Positions 24,851-38,945 of a stretch of DNA of 64,000 bases are shown here, piece after piece (the first letter of the stretch is position 1; each line of letters starts with the position of its first letter). Below the pieces are notes generated by a model. That model was not told the DNA's origin, searched no databases, and saw only the letters and a program-made list of their open reading frames with translations. Source of the stretch: Closterium sp. Naga37s-1. Its lineage: Eukaryota; Streptophyta; Zygnematophyceae; Desmidiales; Closteriaceae. The stretch covers positions 255,501 to 319,500 of the forward strand of contig CANJKZ010000502.1 of NCBI GenBank assembly GCA_947471745.1. Direction: 5' to 3'. Position numbers and translations under genes: made by a program.

Positions 24851-27800
24851 CCCGTTCCCCCGCTTTCCATCACCCCGCCCCATTCCCCCGCTTTCCATCA
24901 CCCCGCCCTATTCTCCCGCTTTCCATCACCCCGCCCCATTCTCCCGCTTTCCATCACCCCGCCCCATTCTCCCGCTTTCCATCACCCCGCCCCATTCTCC
25001 CGCTTTCCATCACCCCGCCCCATTCTCCCACTTTCCATCACCCCGCCCCATTCTCCCGCTTTCCATCACTCTGCCCCATTCTCCCGCTTTCCATCACCTC
25101 GCCCCATTCTCCCGCTTTCCATCACCACGCCCCATTCTCCCGCTTTCCATCACCCCGCCCCATTCTCCCGCTTTCCATCACCCCGCCCCATTCTCCCGCT
25201 TCCCATCACCCCGCCCCATTCCTCTTTCCATCACCCCGCCCCATTCTCCCGCTTTCCATCACCCCGCCCCATTCTCCCTCTTTCCATCACCCCGCCCCAT
25301 TCTCCCGCTTTCCATCACCCAACCCCATTCTCCCTCTTTCCATCACCCCGCCCCGTTCCCCCGCTTTCCATCACCCCGCCCCATTCTCCCGCTTCCCATC
25401 ACCCCGCCCCATTCTTCTTTCCATCACCCCGCCCCATTCTCCCGCTTTCCATCACCCCGCCCCATTCTCCCGCTTTCCATCACCCCGCCCCATTCTCCCG
25501 CTTCCCATCACCTCGCCCCATTACTCTTTCCATCACCCCGCCCCATTCTCCCGCTTTCCATCACCCCGCCCCATTCTCCCTCTTTCCATCACCCCGCCCC
25601 ATTCTCCCGCTTTCCATCACCCAACCCCATTCTCCCTCTTTCCATCACCCCGCCCCGTTCCCCCGCTTTCCATCACCCCGCCCCATTCTCCCGCTTTCTA
25701 TCACCCGGTCCCATTCTCCCTCTTTCCATCACCCCGCCCCATTCTCCCTCTTTCCATCACCCTGCCCCATTCTCCCGCTTTCCATCACCCCGCCCCATTC
25801 ACCCGCTTTCCATCACCCCGCCCCATTCTCCCGCTTTCCATCACCCCACCCTATTCTCCCGCTTTCCATCACCCCGCCCCATTCTCCCGCTTTCCATCAC
25901 CCCGCCCCATTCTCCCGCTTTCCATCACCCCGCCCCATTCTCCCGCTTTCCATCACCCCGCCCCATTCTCCCGCTTTCCATCACCCCGCCCCATTCTCCC
26001 GCTTTCCATCACCCCGCCCCATTCTCCCGCTTTCCATCACTCTGCCCCATTCTCCCGCTTTCCATCACCTCGCCCCATTCTCCCGCTTTCCATCACCACG
26101 CCCCATTCTCCCGCTTTCCATCACCCCGCCCCATTCTCCCGCTTTCCATCACCCCGCCCCATTCTCCCGCTTCCCATCACCCCGCCCCATTCCTCTTTCC
26201 ATCACCCCGCCCCATTCTCCCGCTTTCCATCACCCCGCCCCATTCTCCCTCTTTCCATCACCCCGCCCCATTCTCCCGCTTTCCATCACCCAACCCCATT
26301 CTCCCTCTTTCCATCACCCCGCCCCGTTCCCCCGCTTTCCATCACCCCGCCCCGTTCCCCCGCTTTCCATCACCCCGCCCTATTCTCCCGCTTTCCATCA
26401 CCCCGCCCCATTCTCCCGCTTTCCATCACCCCGCCCCATTCTCCCGCTTTCCATCACCCCGCCCCATTCTCCCGCTTTCCATCACCCCGCCCCATTCTCC
26501 CACTTTCCATCACCCCGCCCCATTCTCCCGCTTTCCATCACTCTGCCCCATTCTCCCGCTTTCCATCACCTCGCCCCATTCTCCCGCTTTCCATCACCAC
26601 GCCCCATTCTCCCGCTTTCCATCACCCCGCCCCATTCTCCCGCTTTCCATCACCCCGCCCCATTCTCCCGCTTCCCATCACCCCGCCCCATTCCTCTTTC
26701 CATCACCCCGCCCCATTCTCCCGCTTTCCATCACCCCGCCCCATTCTCCCTCTTTCCATCACCCCGCCCCATTCTCCCGCTTTCCATCACCCAACCCCAT
26801 TCTCCCTCTTTCCATCACCCCGCCCCGTTCCCCCACTTTCCATCACTCCGCCACATTCTCCCTCTTTCCATCACCCCGCCCCATTCTCTCGCTTTCCATC
26901 ACCCAGCTTTATTCTCCCTCTTTCAATCACCCCGTCCCATTTACACTCTTTCCATCACCCAGCCCATTTCTCCCGCTTTCCATCACCCCGCCCCATTCTC
27001 CCTCTTTCCATCACCCCACCCCATTCTCCCGCTTTCCATCACCCCGCCCCATTCTCCCGCTTTCCATCACACAACCCCATTCTCCCGCTTTCCATCACCC
27101 TGCCCCATTCTCCCTCTTTCCATCACCCCGCCCATTTCTCCCGCTTTCCATCACCCCGCCCCATTCTCCCTCTTTCCATCACCCCGCCCCATTCTCCCGC
27201 TTTCCATCACCACGCCCCATTCTCTCGCTTTCCATCACCCCGGCCCATTCTCCCGCTTTCCATCACCCCGCCCCATTCTCCTGCTTCCCATCACCCCACC
27301 CCATTCTCCCTCTTTCCATCACCCAGCCCATTTCTCCCGCTTTCCATCACCCCGCCCCATTCTCCCTCTTTCCATCACCCCACCCCATTCTCCCGCTTTC
27401 CATCACCCCTCCCCATTCTCCCGCTTTCCATCACACAACCCCATTATCCCGCTTTCCATCACCCTGCCCCATTCTCCCTCTTTCCATCACCCCGCCCATT
27501 TCTCCCGCTTTCCATCACCCCGCCCCATTCTCCCTCTTTCCATCACCCCGCCCCATTCTCCCGCTTTCCATCACCACGCCCCATTCTCTCGCTTTCCATC
27601 ACCCCGGCCCATTCTCCCGCTTTCCATCACCCCGCCCCATTCTCCTGCTTCCCATCACCCCGCCCCATTCTCCCTCTTTCCATCACCCCGCCCCATTCTC
27701 CCTCTTTCCATCACCCCGCCCCATTCTCCCGCTTTCCATCGCCGCGCCCCATTCTTCCGCTTTCCATCGCCCCGCCTCATTCTTCCTCTTTCTATCGCCC

Positions 27801-29339
27801 CGCCCCATTCTCCCGCTTTCCATCACCCCGCCCCATTCTCCCGCTTTCCATCAACCCGCCCCATTCTCCCTCTTTCCATCACCCTGCCCCATTCTCCCTC
27901 TTTCCATCACCCCGCCCCATTCTCCCTCTTTCCATCACCCCGCCCCATTCTCCCGCTTTCCTTCACCCTGCCCCATTCTCCCGCTTTCCATCACCCCTGC
28001 CCATTCTCCCGCTTTCCATCACCCCGCCCCATTCTCCCGCTTCCCATCACCCCGCCCCATTCTCCCTCTTTCCCTCACCCAGCCCATTTCTCCCTCTTTC
28101 CATCAGCCAGCCCATTTGCCCCTCTTTCCATCACCCCGCCCCATTCTCCCTCTTTCCATCACCCCGCCCCATTCTCCCGCTTTCCATCGCCCTGCCCCAT
28201 TCTTCCGCTTTCCATCGCCCCGCCTCATTCTTCCTCTTTCCATCGCCCCGCCCCATTCTCCCTCTTTCCATCACCCTGCCCCATTCTCCCTCTTTCCATC
28301 ACCCCGCCCCATTCTCTTGCTTTCCGTCACCCCGGCCCATTCTCCCTCTTTCCATCACCCAGCCCCATTCTCCCTCTTTCCATCACCCCGACCCATTCTC
28401 CCTCTTTCCATCACTCTGCCCCATTCTCCCTCTTTCCATCACAACGCCCCATTCTCCTGCTTTCCATCACCCCGCCCCATTCTCCCTCTTTCCATCACCC
28501 AGCCCCATTCTCACTCTTTCCACCCCGCCCCATTCTCCCGCTTTCCATCTCCCCGCCCCATTCTCCCTCATTCCATCACCTCGCCTCATTCTCCTGCTTT
28601 CCATCACTCCGCCCCGTCCCTCTATCATCACCCCGCCCCATCCATCACCCTGCACCATTCTCCCTCTTGCCATCACCCCGCCCCATTCTCCCTCATTTCA
28701 TCACCCCGCCCCATTCTCCCTCTTTCCATCACCCCGCCCCATTCTCCCGCTTTCCATCACCCCGCCCCATTTTCCCGCTTTCCATCACCCCGCCCCATTC
28801 TCTTGCTTTCCATCACCCCGCCCCATTCTCCCGCTTTCTATCACCCGGTCCCATTCTCCCTCTTTCCATCACCCCGCCCCATTCTCCCTCTTTCCATCAC
28901 CCTGCCCCATTCTCCCGCTTTCCATCACCCCGCCCCATTCTCCCACTTTCCATCACCCCGCCCCATTCACCCGCTTTCCATCACCCCGCCCCATTCTCCC
29001 GCTTTCCATCACCCTGCCCCATTCTCCCGCTTTCCATCACCCCACCCCATTCTCCCGCTTTCCATCACCCCGCCCCATTCTCCCGCTTTCCATCACCCCG
29101 CCCCATTATCCCGCTTTCCATCACCCCGCCCCATTCTCCCGCTTTCCATCACTCTGCCCCATTCTCCCGCTTTCCATCACCTCGCCCCATTCTCCCGCTT
29201 TCCATCACCACGCCCCATTCTCCCGCTTTCCATCACCCCGCCCCATTCTCCCGCTTTCCATCACCCCGCCCCATTCTCCCGCTTCCCATCACCCCGTCCC
29301 ATTCCTCTTTCCATCACCCCGCCCCATTCTCCCGCTTTC

Positions 29340-32090
29340 CATCATCCCGCCCCTTTCTCCCTCTTTCCATCACCCCGCCCCATTCTCCCGCTTTCCATCA
29401 CCCAACCCCATTCTCCCTCTTTCCATCACCCCGCACCGTTCCCCCGCTTTCCATCACCCCGCCCCATTCTCCCACTTTCTATCACTCCGCCACATTCTCC
29501 CTCTTTCCATCACCCCGCCCCATTCTCTCGCTTTCCATCACCCAGCTTTATTCTCCCTCTTTCAATCACCCCGCCCCATTCTCCCTCTTTCCATCACCCA
29601 GCCCATTTCTCCCGCTTTCCATCACCCCGCCCCATTCTCCCTCTTTCCATCACCCCGCCCCATTCTCCCGCTTTCCATCACCCCGCCCCATTCTCTCGCT
29701 TTCCATCACACAACCCCATTCTCCCGCTTTCCATCACCCTGCCCCATTCCCCTCTTTCCATCACCCCGCCCATTTCTCCCGCTTTCCATCACCCCGCCCC
29801 ATTCTCCCTCTTTCCATCACCCCGCCCCATTCTCCCGCTTTCCATCACCACGCCCCATTCTCTCGCTTTCCATCACCCCGGCCCATTCTCCCGCTTTCCA
29901 TCACCCCGCCCCATTCTCTTGCTTCCCATCACCCCGCCCCATTCTCCCTCTTTCCCTCACCCAGCCCATTTCTCCCTCTTTCCATCACCCAGCCCATTTC
30001 TCCCATCACCCCGCCCCATTATCCCTCTTTCCATCACCCCGCCCCATTCTCCCGCTTTCCATCGCCGCGCTCCATTCTTCCGCTTTCCATCGCCCCGCCT
30101 CATTCTTCCTCTTTCTATCGCCCCGCCCCATTCTCCCGCTTTCCATCACCCCGCCCCATTCTCCCACTTTCCATCAACCCGCCCCATTCTCCCTCTTTCC
30201 ATCACCCCGCCCCATTCTCCCTCTTTCCATCACCCCGCCCCATTCTCCCTCTTTCCATCACCCCGCCCCATTCTCCCGCTTTCCTTCACCCTGCCCCATT
30301 CTCCCGCTTTCCATCACCCCTGCCCATTCTCCCGCTTTCCATCACCCCGCCCCATTCTCCCGCTTCCCATCACCCCGCCCCATTCTCCCTCTTTCCCTCA
30401 CCCAGCCCATTTCTCCCTCTTTCCATCACCCAGCCCATTTGCCCCTCTTTCCATCACCCCGCCCCATTCTCCCTCTTTCCATCACCCCGCCCCATTCTCC
30501 CGCTTTCCATCGCCCCGCCCCATTCTTCCGCTTTCCATCGCCCCGCCTCATTCTTCCTCTTTCCATCGCCCCGCCCCATTCTCCCTCTTTCCATCACCCC
30601 GCCCCATTCTCCCTCTTTCCATCGCCCCGCCCCATTCTTCCGCTTTCCATCGCCCCGCCTCATTCTTCCTCTTTCCATCGCCCTGCCCCATTCTCCCTCT
30701 TTCCATCACCCCGCCCCATTCTCTTGCTTTCCGTCACCTCGCCCCATTCTCCCTCTTTCCATCACCCAGCCCCATTCCCCTTCTTTCAAACACCCCGCCC
30801 CATTATCCCGCTTTCCATCACCCAGCCCCATTCTCCCTCTTTCCATCACCCAGCCCCATTCTCCCTCTTCCCATCACGCAGCCCCATTCTCCCTCTTTAC
30901 ATCACCCCGCCCCATTCTCCATCTTTTCATCACCCAGCCCCATTCTCCCGCTTTCCATCACCCCGCCCCATTCTCCCGCTTTCCATCGACCCGCCCTATT
31001 CTCCCGCTTTCTATCGCCCCGCCCCATTCCCCCTCTTTCCATCACCCCGCCCCATTCTCACGCTTTCCATCACCCCGCCCCATTCTCCCTCTTTCCATCA
31101 CCCCGCCCCATTCTCCCTCTTTCAATCACCCTGCCCCAATCACCCACTTTCCATCACCCCGCCCTATTCTCCCTCTTTCCATCACCCCGCCTCATTCTCC
31201 CTCTTTCCATCACCCAGCCACATTCTCCCTCTTTCCATCACCCTGCCCCATTCTCCCTCTTTCCATCACCCCGCCCCGTTCTCCCGCTTTCCATCACCGC
31301 GCCCCATTCTCCCTCTTTCCATCACCCCACCCCATTCTCACGCTTTCCATCACCCCGCCCCATTCTCCCTCTTTCCATCACCCCGCCCCATTCTCCCTCT
31401 TTCAATCACCCTGCCCCAATCACCCACTTTCCATCACCCCGCCCTATTCTCCCTCTTTCCATCACCCCGCCCCATTCTCCCTCTTTCCATCACCCAGCCA
31501 CATTCTCCCTCTTTCCATCACCCTGCCCCATTCTCCCTCTTTCCATCACCCCGCCCCGTTCTCCCGCTTTCCATCACCGCGCCCCATTCTCCCTCTTTCC
31601 ATCAACCGGCCCCATTCTCCTGCTTTCCATCATCCCGCCCCATTCTCCCTCTTTCCATCACCCCGCCCCATTCTCCCTCTTTCCATCACCCAACCCCATT
31701 CTCCCTCTTTCCATCACCCCGCCCCATTCCCCCGCTTTCCAACACCCCGCCCCATTCTCCCACTTTCCATCACTCCGCCACATTCTCCCTCTTTCCATCA
31801 CCCCGCCCCATTCTCTCGCTTTCCATCACCCAGCCTTATTCTCCCTCTTTCAATCACCCCGCCCCATTCTCCCTCTTTCCATCACCCCGCCCCATTCTCC
31901 CTCTTTCCATCACCCCGCCCCATTCTCCCGCTTTCCATCACCCCGCCCCATTCTCCCGCTTTCCATCACACAACCCCATTCTCCCGCTTTCCATCACCCT
32001 GCCCCATTCTCCCTCTTTCCATCACCCCGCCCCATTCTCCCTCTTTCCATCACCCCGCCCCATTCTCCCGCTTTCCTTCACCCTGCCCCA
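29340..32090 (+). repeat. ~2.75 kb segmental duplication, copy 1
   Basis: This stretch of the 28 bp array recurs at about 34307-37057 at a constant offset of 4967 bp. Shared irregularities include CATCATCCCGCCCC TTTC, CCCAGCTTTATTC, a truncated monomer CCCATTTCTCCCATCACC (29994 and 34961), and CCCCGTTCTCCCG (31274 and 36241). It contains an inner tandem repeat of exactly 280 bp (10 monomers) marked by TTCAATCACCCTGCCCCAAT at 31121 and 31401. Confidence 0.78.
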
Positions 32091-34753
32091 TTCTCCCGCT
32101 TTCCATCACCCCTGCCCATTCTCCCGCTTTCCATCACCCCGCCCCATTCTCCCGCTTCCCATCACCCCGCCCCATTCTCCCTCTTTCCCTTACCCAGCCC
32201 ATTTCTCCCTCTTTCCATCACCCAGCCCATTTGCCCCTCTTTCCATCACCCCGCCCCATTCTCCCTCTTTCCATCACCCCGCCCCATTCTCCCTCTTTCC
32301 ATCACCCCGCCCCATTCTGCCGCTTTCCATCGCCCCGCCCCATTCTTCCGCTTTCCATCGCCCCGCCTCATTCTTCCTCTTTCCATCGCCCCGCCCCATT
32401 CTCCCTCTTTCCATCACCCTGCCCCATTCTCCCTCTTTCCATCACCCCGCCCCATGCTCTTGCTTTCCGTCACCCCGCCCCATTCTCCCTCTTTCCATCA
32501 CCCAGCCCCATTCTCCCTCTTTCCATCACCCCGACCCATTCTCCCTCTTTCCATCAACCCGCCCCATTCTCCTGCTTTCCATCACCCCGCCCCATTCTCC
32601 CTCTTTCCATCACCCAGCCCCATTCTCACTCTATCCACCCCGCCCCATTCTCCCGCTTTCCATCTCCCCGCCCCATTCTCCCTCATTCCATCACCTCGCC
32701 CCATTCTCCTGCTTTCCATCACTCCGCCCCGTCCCTCTATCATCACCCCGCCCCATCCATCACCCTGCACCATTCTCCCTCTTGCCATCACCCCGCCCCA
32801 TTCTCCCTCTTTTCATCACCCCGCCCCATTCTCCCTCTTTCCATCACCCCGCCCCATTCTCCCGCTTTCCATCATCCCGCCCCTTTCTCCCTCTTTCCAT
32901 CACCCCGCCCCATTCTCCCGCTTTCCATCACCCAACCCCATTCTCCCTCTTTCCATCACCCCGCACCGTTCCCCCGCTTTCCATCACCCCGCCCCATTCT
33001 CCCACTTTCTATCACTCCGCCACATTCTCCCTCTTTCCATCACCCCGCCCCATTCTCTCGCTTTCCATCACCCAGCTTTATTCTCCCTCTTTCAATCACC
33101 CCGCCCCATTCTCCCTCTTTCCATCACCCAGCCCATTTCTCCCGCTTTCCATCACCCCGCCCCATTCTCCCTCTTTCCATCACCCCGCCCCATTCTCCCG
33201 CTTTCCATCACCCCGCCCCATTCTCTCGCTTTCCATCACACAACCCCATTCTCCCGCTTTCCATCACCCTGCCCCATTCCCCTCTTTCCATCACCCCGCC
33301 CATTTCTCCCGCTTTCCATCACCCCGCCCCATTCTCCCTCTTTCCATCACCCCGCCCCATTCTCCCGCTTTCCATCACCCCGCCCCATTCTCCCGCTTTC
33401 CATCACACAACCCCATTCTCCCGCTTTCCATCACCCTGCCCCATTCTCCCTCTTTCCATCACCCCGCCCCATTCTCCCTCTTTCCATCACCCCGCCCCAT
33501 TCTCCCGCTTTCCTTCACCCTGCCCCATTCTCCCGCTTTCCATCACCCCTGCCCATTCTCCCGCTTTCCATCACCCTGCCCCATTCTCCCGCTTCCCATC
33601 ACCCCGCCCCATTCTCCCTCTTTCCCTTACCCAGCCCATTTCTCCCTCTTTCCATCACCCAGCCCATTTGCCCCTCTTTCCATCACCCCGCCCCATTCTC
33701 CCTCTTTCCATCACCCCGCCCCATTCTCCCTCTTTCCATCACCCCGCCCCATTCTGCCGCTTTCCATCGCCCCGCCCCATTCTTCCGCTTTCCATCGCCC
33801 CGCCTCATTCTTCCTCTTTCCATCGCCCCGCCCCATTCTCCCTCTTTCCATCACCCTGCCCCATTCTCCCTCTTTCCATCACCCCGCCCCATGCTCTTGC
33901 TTTCCGTCACCCCGCCCCATTCTCCCTCTTTCCATCACCCAGCCCCATTCTCCCTCTTTCCATCACCCCGACCCATTCTCCCTCTTTCCATCAACCCGCC
34001 CCATTCTCCTGCTTTCCATCACCCCGCCCCATTCTCCCTCTTTCCATCACCCAGCCCCATTCTCACTCTATCCACCCCGCCCCATTCTCCCGCTTTCCAT
34101 CTCCCCGCCCCATTCTCCCTCATTCCATCACCTCGCCCCATTCTCCTGCTTTCCATCACTCCGCCCCGTCCCTCTATCATCACCCCGCCCCATCCATCAC
34201 CCTGCACCATTCTCCCTCTTGCCATCACCCCGCCCCATTCTCCCTCTTTTCATCACCCCGCCCCATTCTCCCTCTTTCCATCACCCCGCCCCATTCTCCC
34301 GCTTTCCATCATCCCGCCCCTTTCTCCCTCTTTCCATCACCCCGCCCCATTCTCCCGCTTTCCATCACCCAACCCCATTCTCCCTCTTTCCATCACCCCG
34401 CACCGTTCCCCCGCTTTCCATCACCCCGCCCCATTCTCCCACTTTCTATCACTCCGCCACATTCTCCCTCTTTCCATCACCCCGCCCCATTCTCTCGCTT
34501 TCCATCACCCAGCTTTATTCTCCCTCTTTCAATCACCCCGCCCCATTCTCCCTCTTTCCATCACCCAGCCCATTTCTCCCGCTTTCCATCACCCCGCCCC
34601 ATTCTCCCTCTTTCCATCACCCCGCCCCATTCTCCCGCTTTCCATCACCCCGCCCCATTCTCTCGCTTTCCATCACACAACCCCATTCTCCCGCTTTCCA
34701 TCACCCTGCCCCATTCCCCTCTTTCCATCACCCCGCCCATTTCTCCCGCTTTC
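31880..34753 (+). repeat. Tandem 1437 bp duplication in the 28 bp array
   Basis: Two adjacent copies, about 31880-33316 and 33317-34753, with a constant 1437 bp offset. CACACAACCCC is at 31968 and 33405, and the five-copy module is at 32582 and 34019. 1437 is not a multiple of 28 because the segment holds several shortened monomers. The copies look almost identical by eye, suggesting a recent event. Confidence 0.8.
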
Positions 34754-37057
34754 CATCACCCCGCCCCATTCTCCCTCTTTCCATCACCCCGCCCCATTCT
34801 CCCGCTTTCCATCACCACGCCCCATTCTCTCGCTTTCCATCAACCCGGCCCATTCTACCGCTTTCCATCACCCCGCCCCATTCTCCTGCTTCCCATCACC
34901 CCGCCCCATTCTCCCTCTTTCCCTCACCCAGCCCATTTCTCCCTCTTTCCATCACCCAGCCCATTTCTCCCATCACCCCGCCCCATTATCCCTCTTTCCA
35001 TCACCCCGCCCCATTCTCCCGCTTTCCATCGCCGCGCCCCATTCTTCCGCTTTCCATCGCCCCGCCTCATTCTTCCTCTTTCTATCGCCCCGCCCCATTC
35101 TCCCGCTTTCCATCACCCCGCCCCATTCTCCCACTTTCCATCAACCCGCCCCATTCTCCCTCTTTCCATCACCCCGCCCCATTCTCCCTCTTTCCATCAC
35201 CCCGCCCCATTCTCCCTCTTTCCATCACCCCGCCCCATTCTCCCGCTTTCCTTCACCCTGCCCCATTCTCCCGCTTTCCATCACCCCTGCCCATTCTCCC
35301 GCTTTCCATCACCCCGCCCCATTCTCCCGCTTCCCATCACCCCGCCCCATTCTCCCTCTTTCCCTCACCCAGCCCATTTCTCCCTCTTTCCATCACCCAG
35401 CCCATTTGCCCCTCTTTCCATCACCCCGCCCCATTCTCCCTCTTTCCATCACCCCGCCCCATTCTCCCGCTTTCCATCGCCCCGCCCCATTCTTCCGCTT
35501 TCCATCGCCCCGCCTCATTCTTCCTCTTTCCATCGCCCCGCCCCATTCTCCCTCTTTCCATCACCCCGCCCCATTCTCCCTCTTTCCATCGCCCCGCCCC
35601 ATTCTTCCGCTTTCCATCGCCCCGCCTCATTCTTCCTCTTTCCATCGCCCTGCCCTATTCTCCCTCTTTCCATCACCCCGCCCCATTCTCTTGCTTTCCG
35701 TCACCTCGCCCCATTCTCCCTCTTTCCATCACCCAGCCCCATTCCCCTTCTTTCAAACACCCCGCCCCATTATCCCGCTTTCCATCACCCAGCCCCATTC
35801 TCCCTCTTTTCATCACCCAGCCCCATTCTCCCTCTTCCCATCACGCAGCCCCATTCTCCCTCTTTCCATCACCCCGCCCAATTCTCCATCTTTTCATCAC
35901 CCAGCCCCATTCTCCCGCTTTCCATCACCCCGCCCCATTCTCCCGCTTTCCATCGACCCGCCCTATTCTCCCGCTTTCTATCGCCCCGCCCCATTCCCCC
36001 TCTTTCCATCACCCCGCCCCATTCTCACGCTTTCCATCACCCCGCCCCATTCTCCCTCTTTCCATCACCCCGCCCCATTCTCCCTCTTTCAATCACCCTG
36101 CCCCAATCACCCACTTTCCGTCACCCCGCCCTATTCTCCCTCTTTCCATCACCCCACCCCATTCTCCCTCTTTCCATCACCCAGCCACATTCTCCCTCTT
36201 TCCATCACCCTGCCCCATTCTCCCTCTTTCCATCACCCCGCCCCGTTCTCCCGCTTTCCATCACCGCGCCCCATTCTCCCTCTTTCCATCACCCTGCCCC
36301 ATTCTCACGCTTTCCATCACCCCACCCCATTCTCCCTCTTTCCATCACCCCGCCCCATTCTCCCTCTTTCAATCACCCTGCCCCAATCACCCACTTTCCA
36401 TCACCCCGCCCTATTCTCCCTCTTTCCATCACCCCGCCCCATTCTCCCTCTTTCCATCACCCAGCCACATTCTCCCTCTTTCCATCACCCTGCCCCATTC
36501 TCCCTCTTTCCATCACCCCGCCCCGTTCTCCCGCTTTCCATCACCGCGCCCCATTCTCCCTCTTTCCATCAACCGGCCCCATTCTCCTGCTTTCCATCAT
36601 CCCGCCCCATTCTCCCTCTTTCCATCACCCCGCCCCATTCTCCCTCTTTCCATCACCCAACCCCATTCTCCCTCTTTCCATCACCCCGCCCCATTCCCCC
36701 GCTTTCCAACACCCCGCCCCATTCTCCCACTTTCCATCACTCCGCCACATTCTCCCTCTTTCCATCACCCCGCCCCATTCTCTCGCTTTCCATCACCCAG
36801 CTTTATTCTCCCTCTTTCAATCACCCCGCCCCATTCTCCCTCTTTCCATCACCCCGCCCCATTCTCCCTCTTTCCATCACCCCGCCCCATTCTCCCGCTT
36901 TCCATCACCCCGCCCCATTCTCCCGCTTTCCATCACACAACCCCATTCTCCCGCTTTCCATCACCCTGCCCCATTCTCCCTCTTTCCATCACCCCGCCCC
37001 ATTCTCCCTCTTTCCATCACCGCGCCCCATTCTCCCGCTTTCCTTCACCCCGCCCCA
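34307..37057 (+). repeat. ~2.75 kb segmental duplication, copy 2
   Basis: Second copy of 29340-32090 at +4967 bp. It overlaps the right end of the 1437 bp tandem duplication. The inner 280 bp repeat is preserved (TTCAATCACCC at 36088 and 36368), so the 280 bp event preceded this duplication. Confidence 0.78.
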
Positions 37058-38940
37058 TTCTCCCGCTTTCCATCACCCCGCCCCATTCTCCCGCTTTCCA
37101 TCACCCCGTCCCATTCTCCCGCCTTCCATCACCCCGCCCCATTCTCCCGCTTTCCATCACCCCGCCCCATTCTCCCGCTTTCCATCACCCCGCCCCATTC
37201 TCCCGCTTCCCATCACCCCGCCCCATTCTCCCTCTTTCCATCACCCAGCCCATTTGCCCCTCTTTCCATCACCCCGCCCCATTCTCCCTCTTTCCATCAC
37301 CCCGCCCCATTCTCCCTCTTTCCATCACCCCGCCCCATTCTCCCGCTTTCCATCGCCCCGCCCCATTCTTCCGCTTTCCATCGCCCCGCCTCATTCTTCC
37401 TCTTTCCATCGCCCCGCCCCATTCTCCCTCTTTCCATCACCCTGCCCCATTCTCCCTCTTTCCATCACCCCGCCCCATTCTCTTGCTTTCCGTCACCCCG
37501 CCCCATTCTCCCTCTTTCCATCACCCAGCCCCATTCCCCTTCTTTCAAACACCCCGCCCCATTATCCCGCTTTCCATCACCCAGCCCCATTCTCCCTCTT
37601 TCCATCACCCAGCCCCATTCTCCCTCTTCCCATCACGCAGCCCCATTCTCCCTCTTTCCATCACCCCGCCCCATTCTGCCGCTTTCCATCGCCCCGCCCC
37701 ATTCTTCCGCTTTCCATCGCCCCGCCTCATTCTTCCTCTTTCCATCGCCCCGCCCCATTCTCCCTCTTTCCATCACCCTGCCCCATTCTCCCTCTTTCCA
37801 TCACCCCGCCCCATGCTCTTGCTTTCCGTCACCCCGCCCCATTCTCCCTCTTTCCATCACCCAGCCCCATTCTCCCTCTTTCCATCACCCCGACCCATTC
37901 TCCCTCTTTCCATCAACCCGCCCCATTCTCCTGCTTTCCATCACCCCGCCCCATTCTCCCTCTTTCCATCACCCAGCCCCATTCTCACTCTATCCACCCC
38001 GCCCCATTCTCCCGCTTTCCATCTCCCCGCCCCATTCTCCCTCATTCCATCACCTCGCCCCATTCTCCTGCTTTCCATCACTCCGCCCCGTCCCTCTATC
38101 ATCACCCCGCCCCATCCATCACCCTGCACCATTCTCCCTCTTGCCATCACCCCGCCCCATTCTCCCTCTTTTCATCACCCCGCCCCATTCTCCCTCTTTC
38201 CATCACCCCGCCCCATTCTCCCGCTTTCCATCACCCCGCCCCATTTTCCCGCTTTCCATCACCCCGCCCCATTCTCCCGCTTTCTATCACCCGGTCCCAT
38301 TCTCCCTCTTTCCATCACCGCGCCCCATTCTCCCTCTTTCCATAACCCTGCCCCATTCTCCCGCTTTCCATCACCCCGCCCCATTCTCCCACTTTCCATC
38401 ACCCCGCCCCATTCACCCGCTTTCCATCACCCCGCCCCATTCTCCCGCTTTCCATCACCCCGCCCCATTCTCCCGCTTTCCATCACCCCACCCCATTCTC
38501 CCTCTTTCCATCACCCCGACCCATTCTCCCTCTTTCCATCGCCCCGCCCCATTCTTCCGCTTTCCATCGCCCCGCCTCATTCTTCCTCTTTCCATCGCCC
38601 CGCCCCATTCTCCCTCTTTCCATCACCCTGCCCCATTCTCCCTCTTTCTATCACCCCGCCCCATTCTCTTGCTTTCCGTCACCCCGCCCCATTCTCCCTC
38701 TTTCCATCACCCCGCCCCATTCTCTTGCTTTCCGTCACCCCGCCCCATTCACCCGCTTTCCATCACCCCGCCCCATTCTCCCGCTTTCCATCACCCCGCC
38801 CCATTCTCCCGCTTTCCATCACCCCACCCCATTCTCCCTCTTTCCATCACCCCGACCCATTCTCCCTCTTTCCATCGCCCCGCCCCATTCTTCCGCTTTC
38901 CATCGCCCCGCCTCATTCTTCCTCTTTCCATCGCCCCGCC

Positions 38941-38945
38941 CCATT
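38941..38945 (+). other. Target-site duplication of element A, left copy
   Basis: CCATT directly abuts the left LTR and matches CCATT at 45686-45690 on the other side. Removing the element and one copy restores an uninterrupted 28 bp satellite. Five bases is the standard copia target duplication. Confidence 0.92.

Larger units (their letters stand above)
24141..38945 (+). repeat. 28 bp pyrimidine-rich satellite, left block
   Basis: About 530 tandem copies of a 28 bp monomer. It can be read as CCCCATTCTCCC, then T or G, then CTTTCCATCACCCCG. About 24 of 28 bases on this strand are pyrimidines. The thirteenth base alternates between T and G. The single CpG is often decayed (CCCTGCC, CCCCACC) or replaced by CCCAGCC. 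Shortened monomers occur (e.g. CCCCATTCCTCTTTCC near 25215, 26185, 26695, 29300). The monomer has no stop in any plus-strand frame, so all three frames stay open for almost 15 kb and encode the same 28-residue Pro/Ser/His/Phe-rich period (84 nt, three monomers). I regard these as artefacts. The block is interrupted by copia element A at 38946 and resumes in register at 45686. Confidence 0.97.

Noticed and set aside
24141-38945. CRISPR array, suggested by 28 bp repeats
   Set aside because: Repeats are directly adjacent with no unique spacers, the sequence is not palindromic, and the setting is eukaryotic with copia elements.
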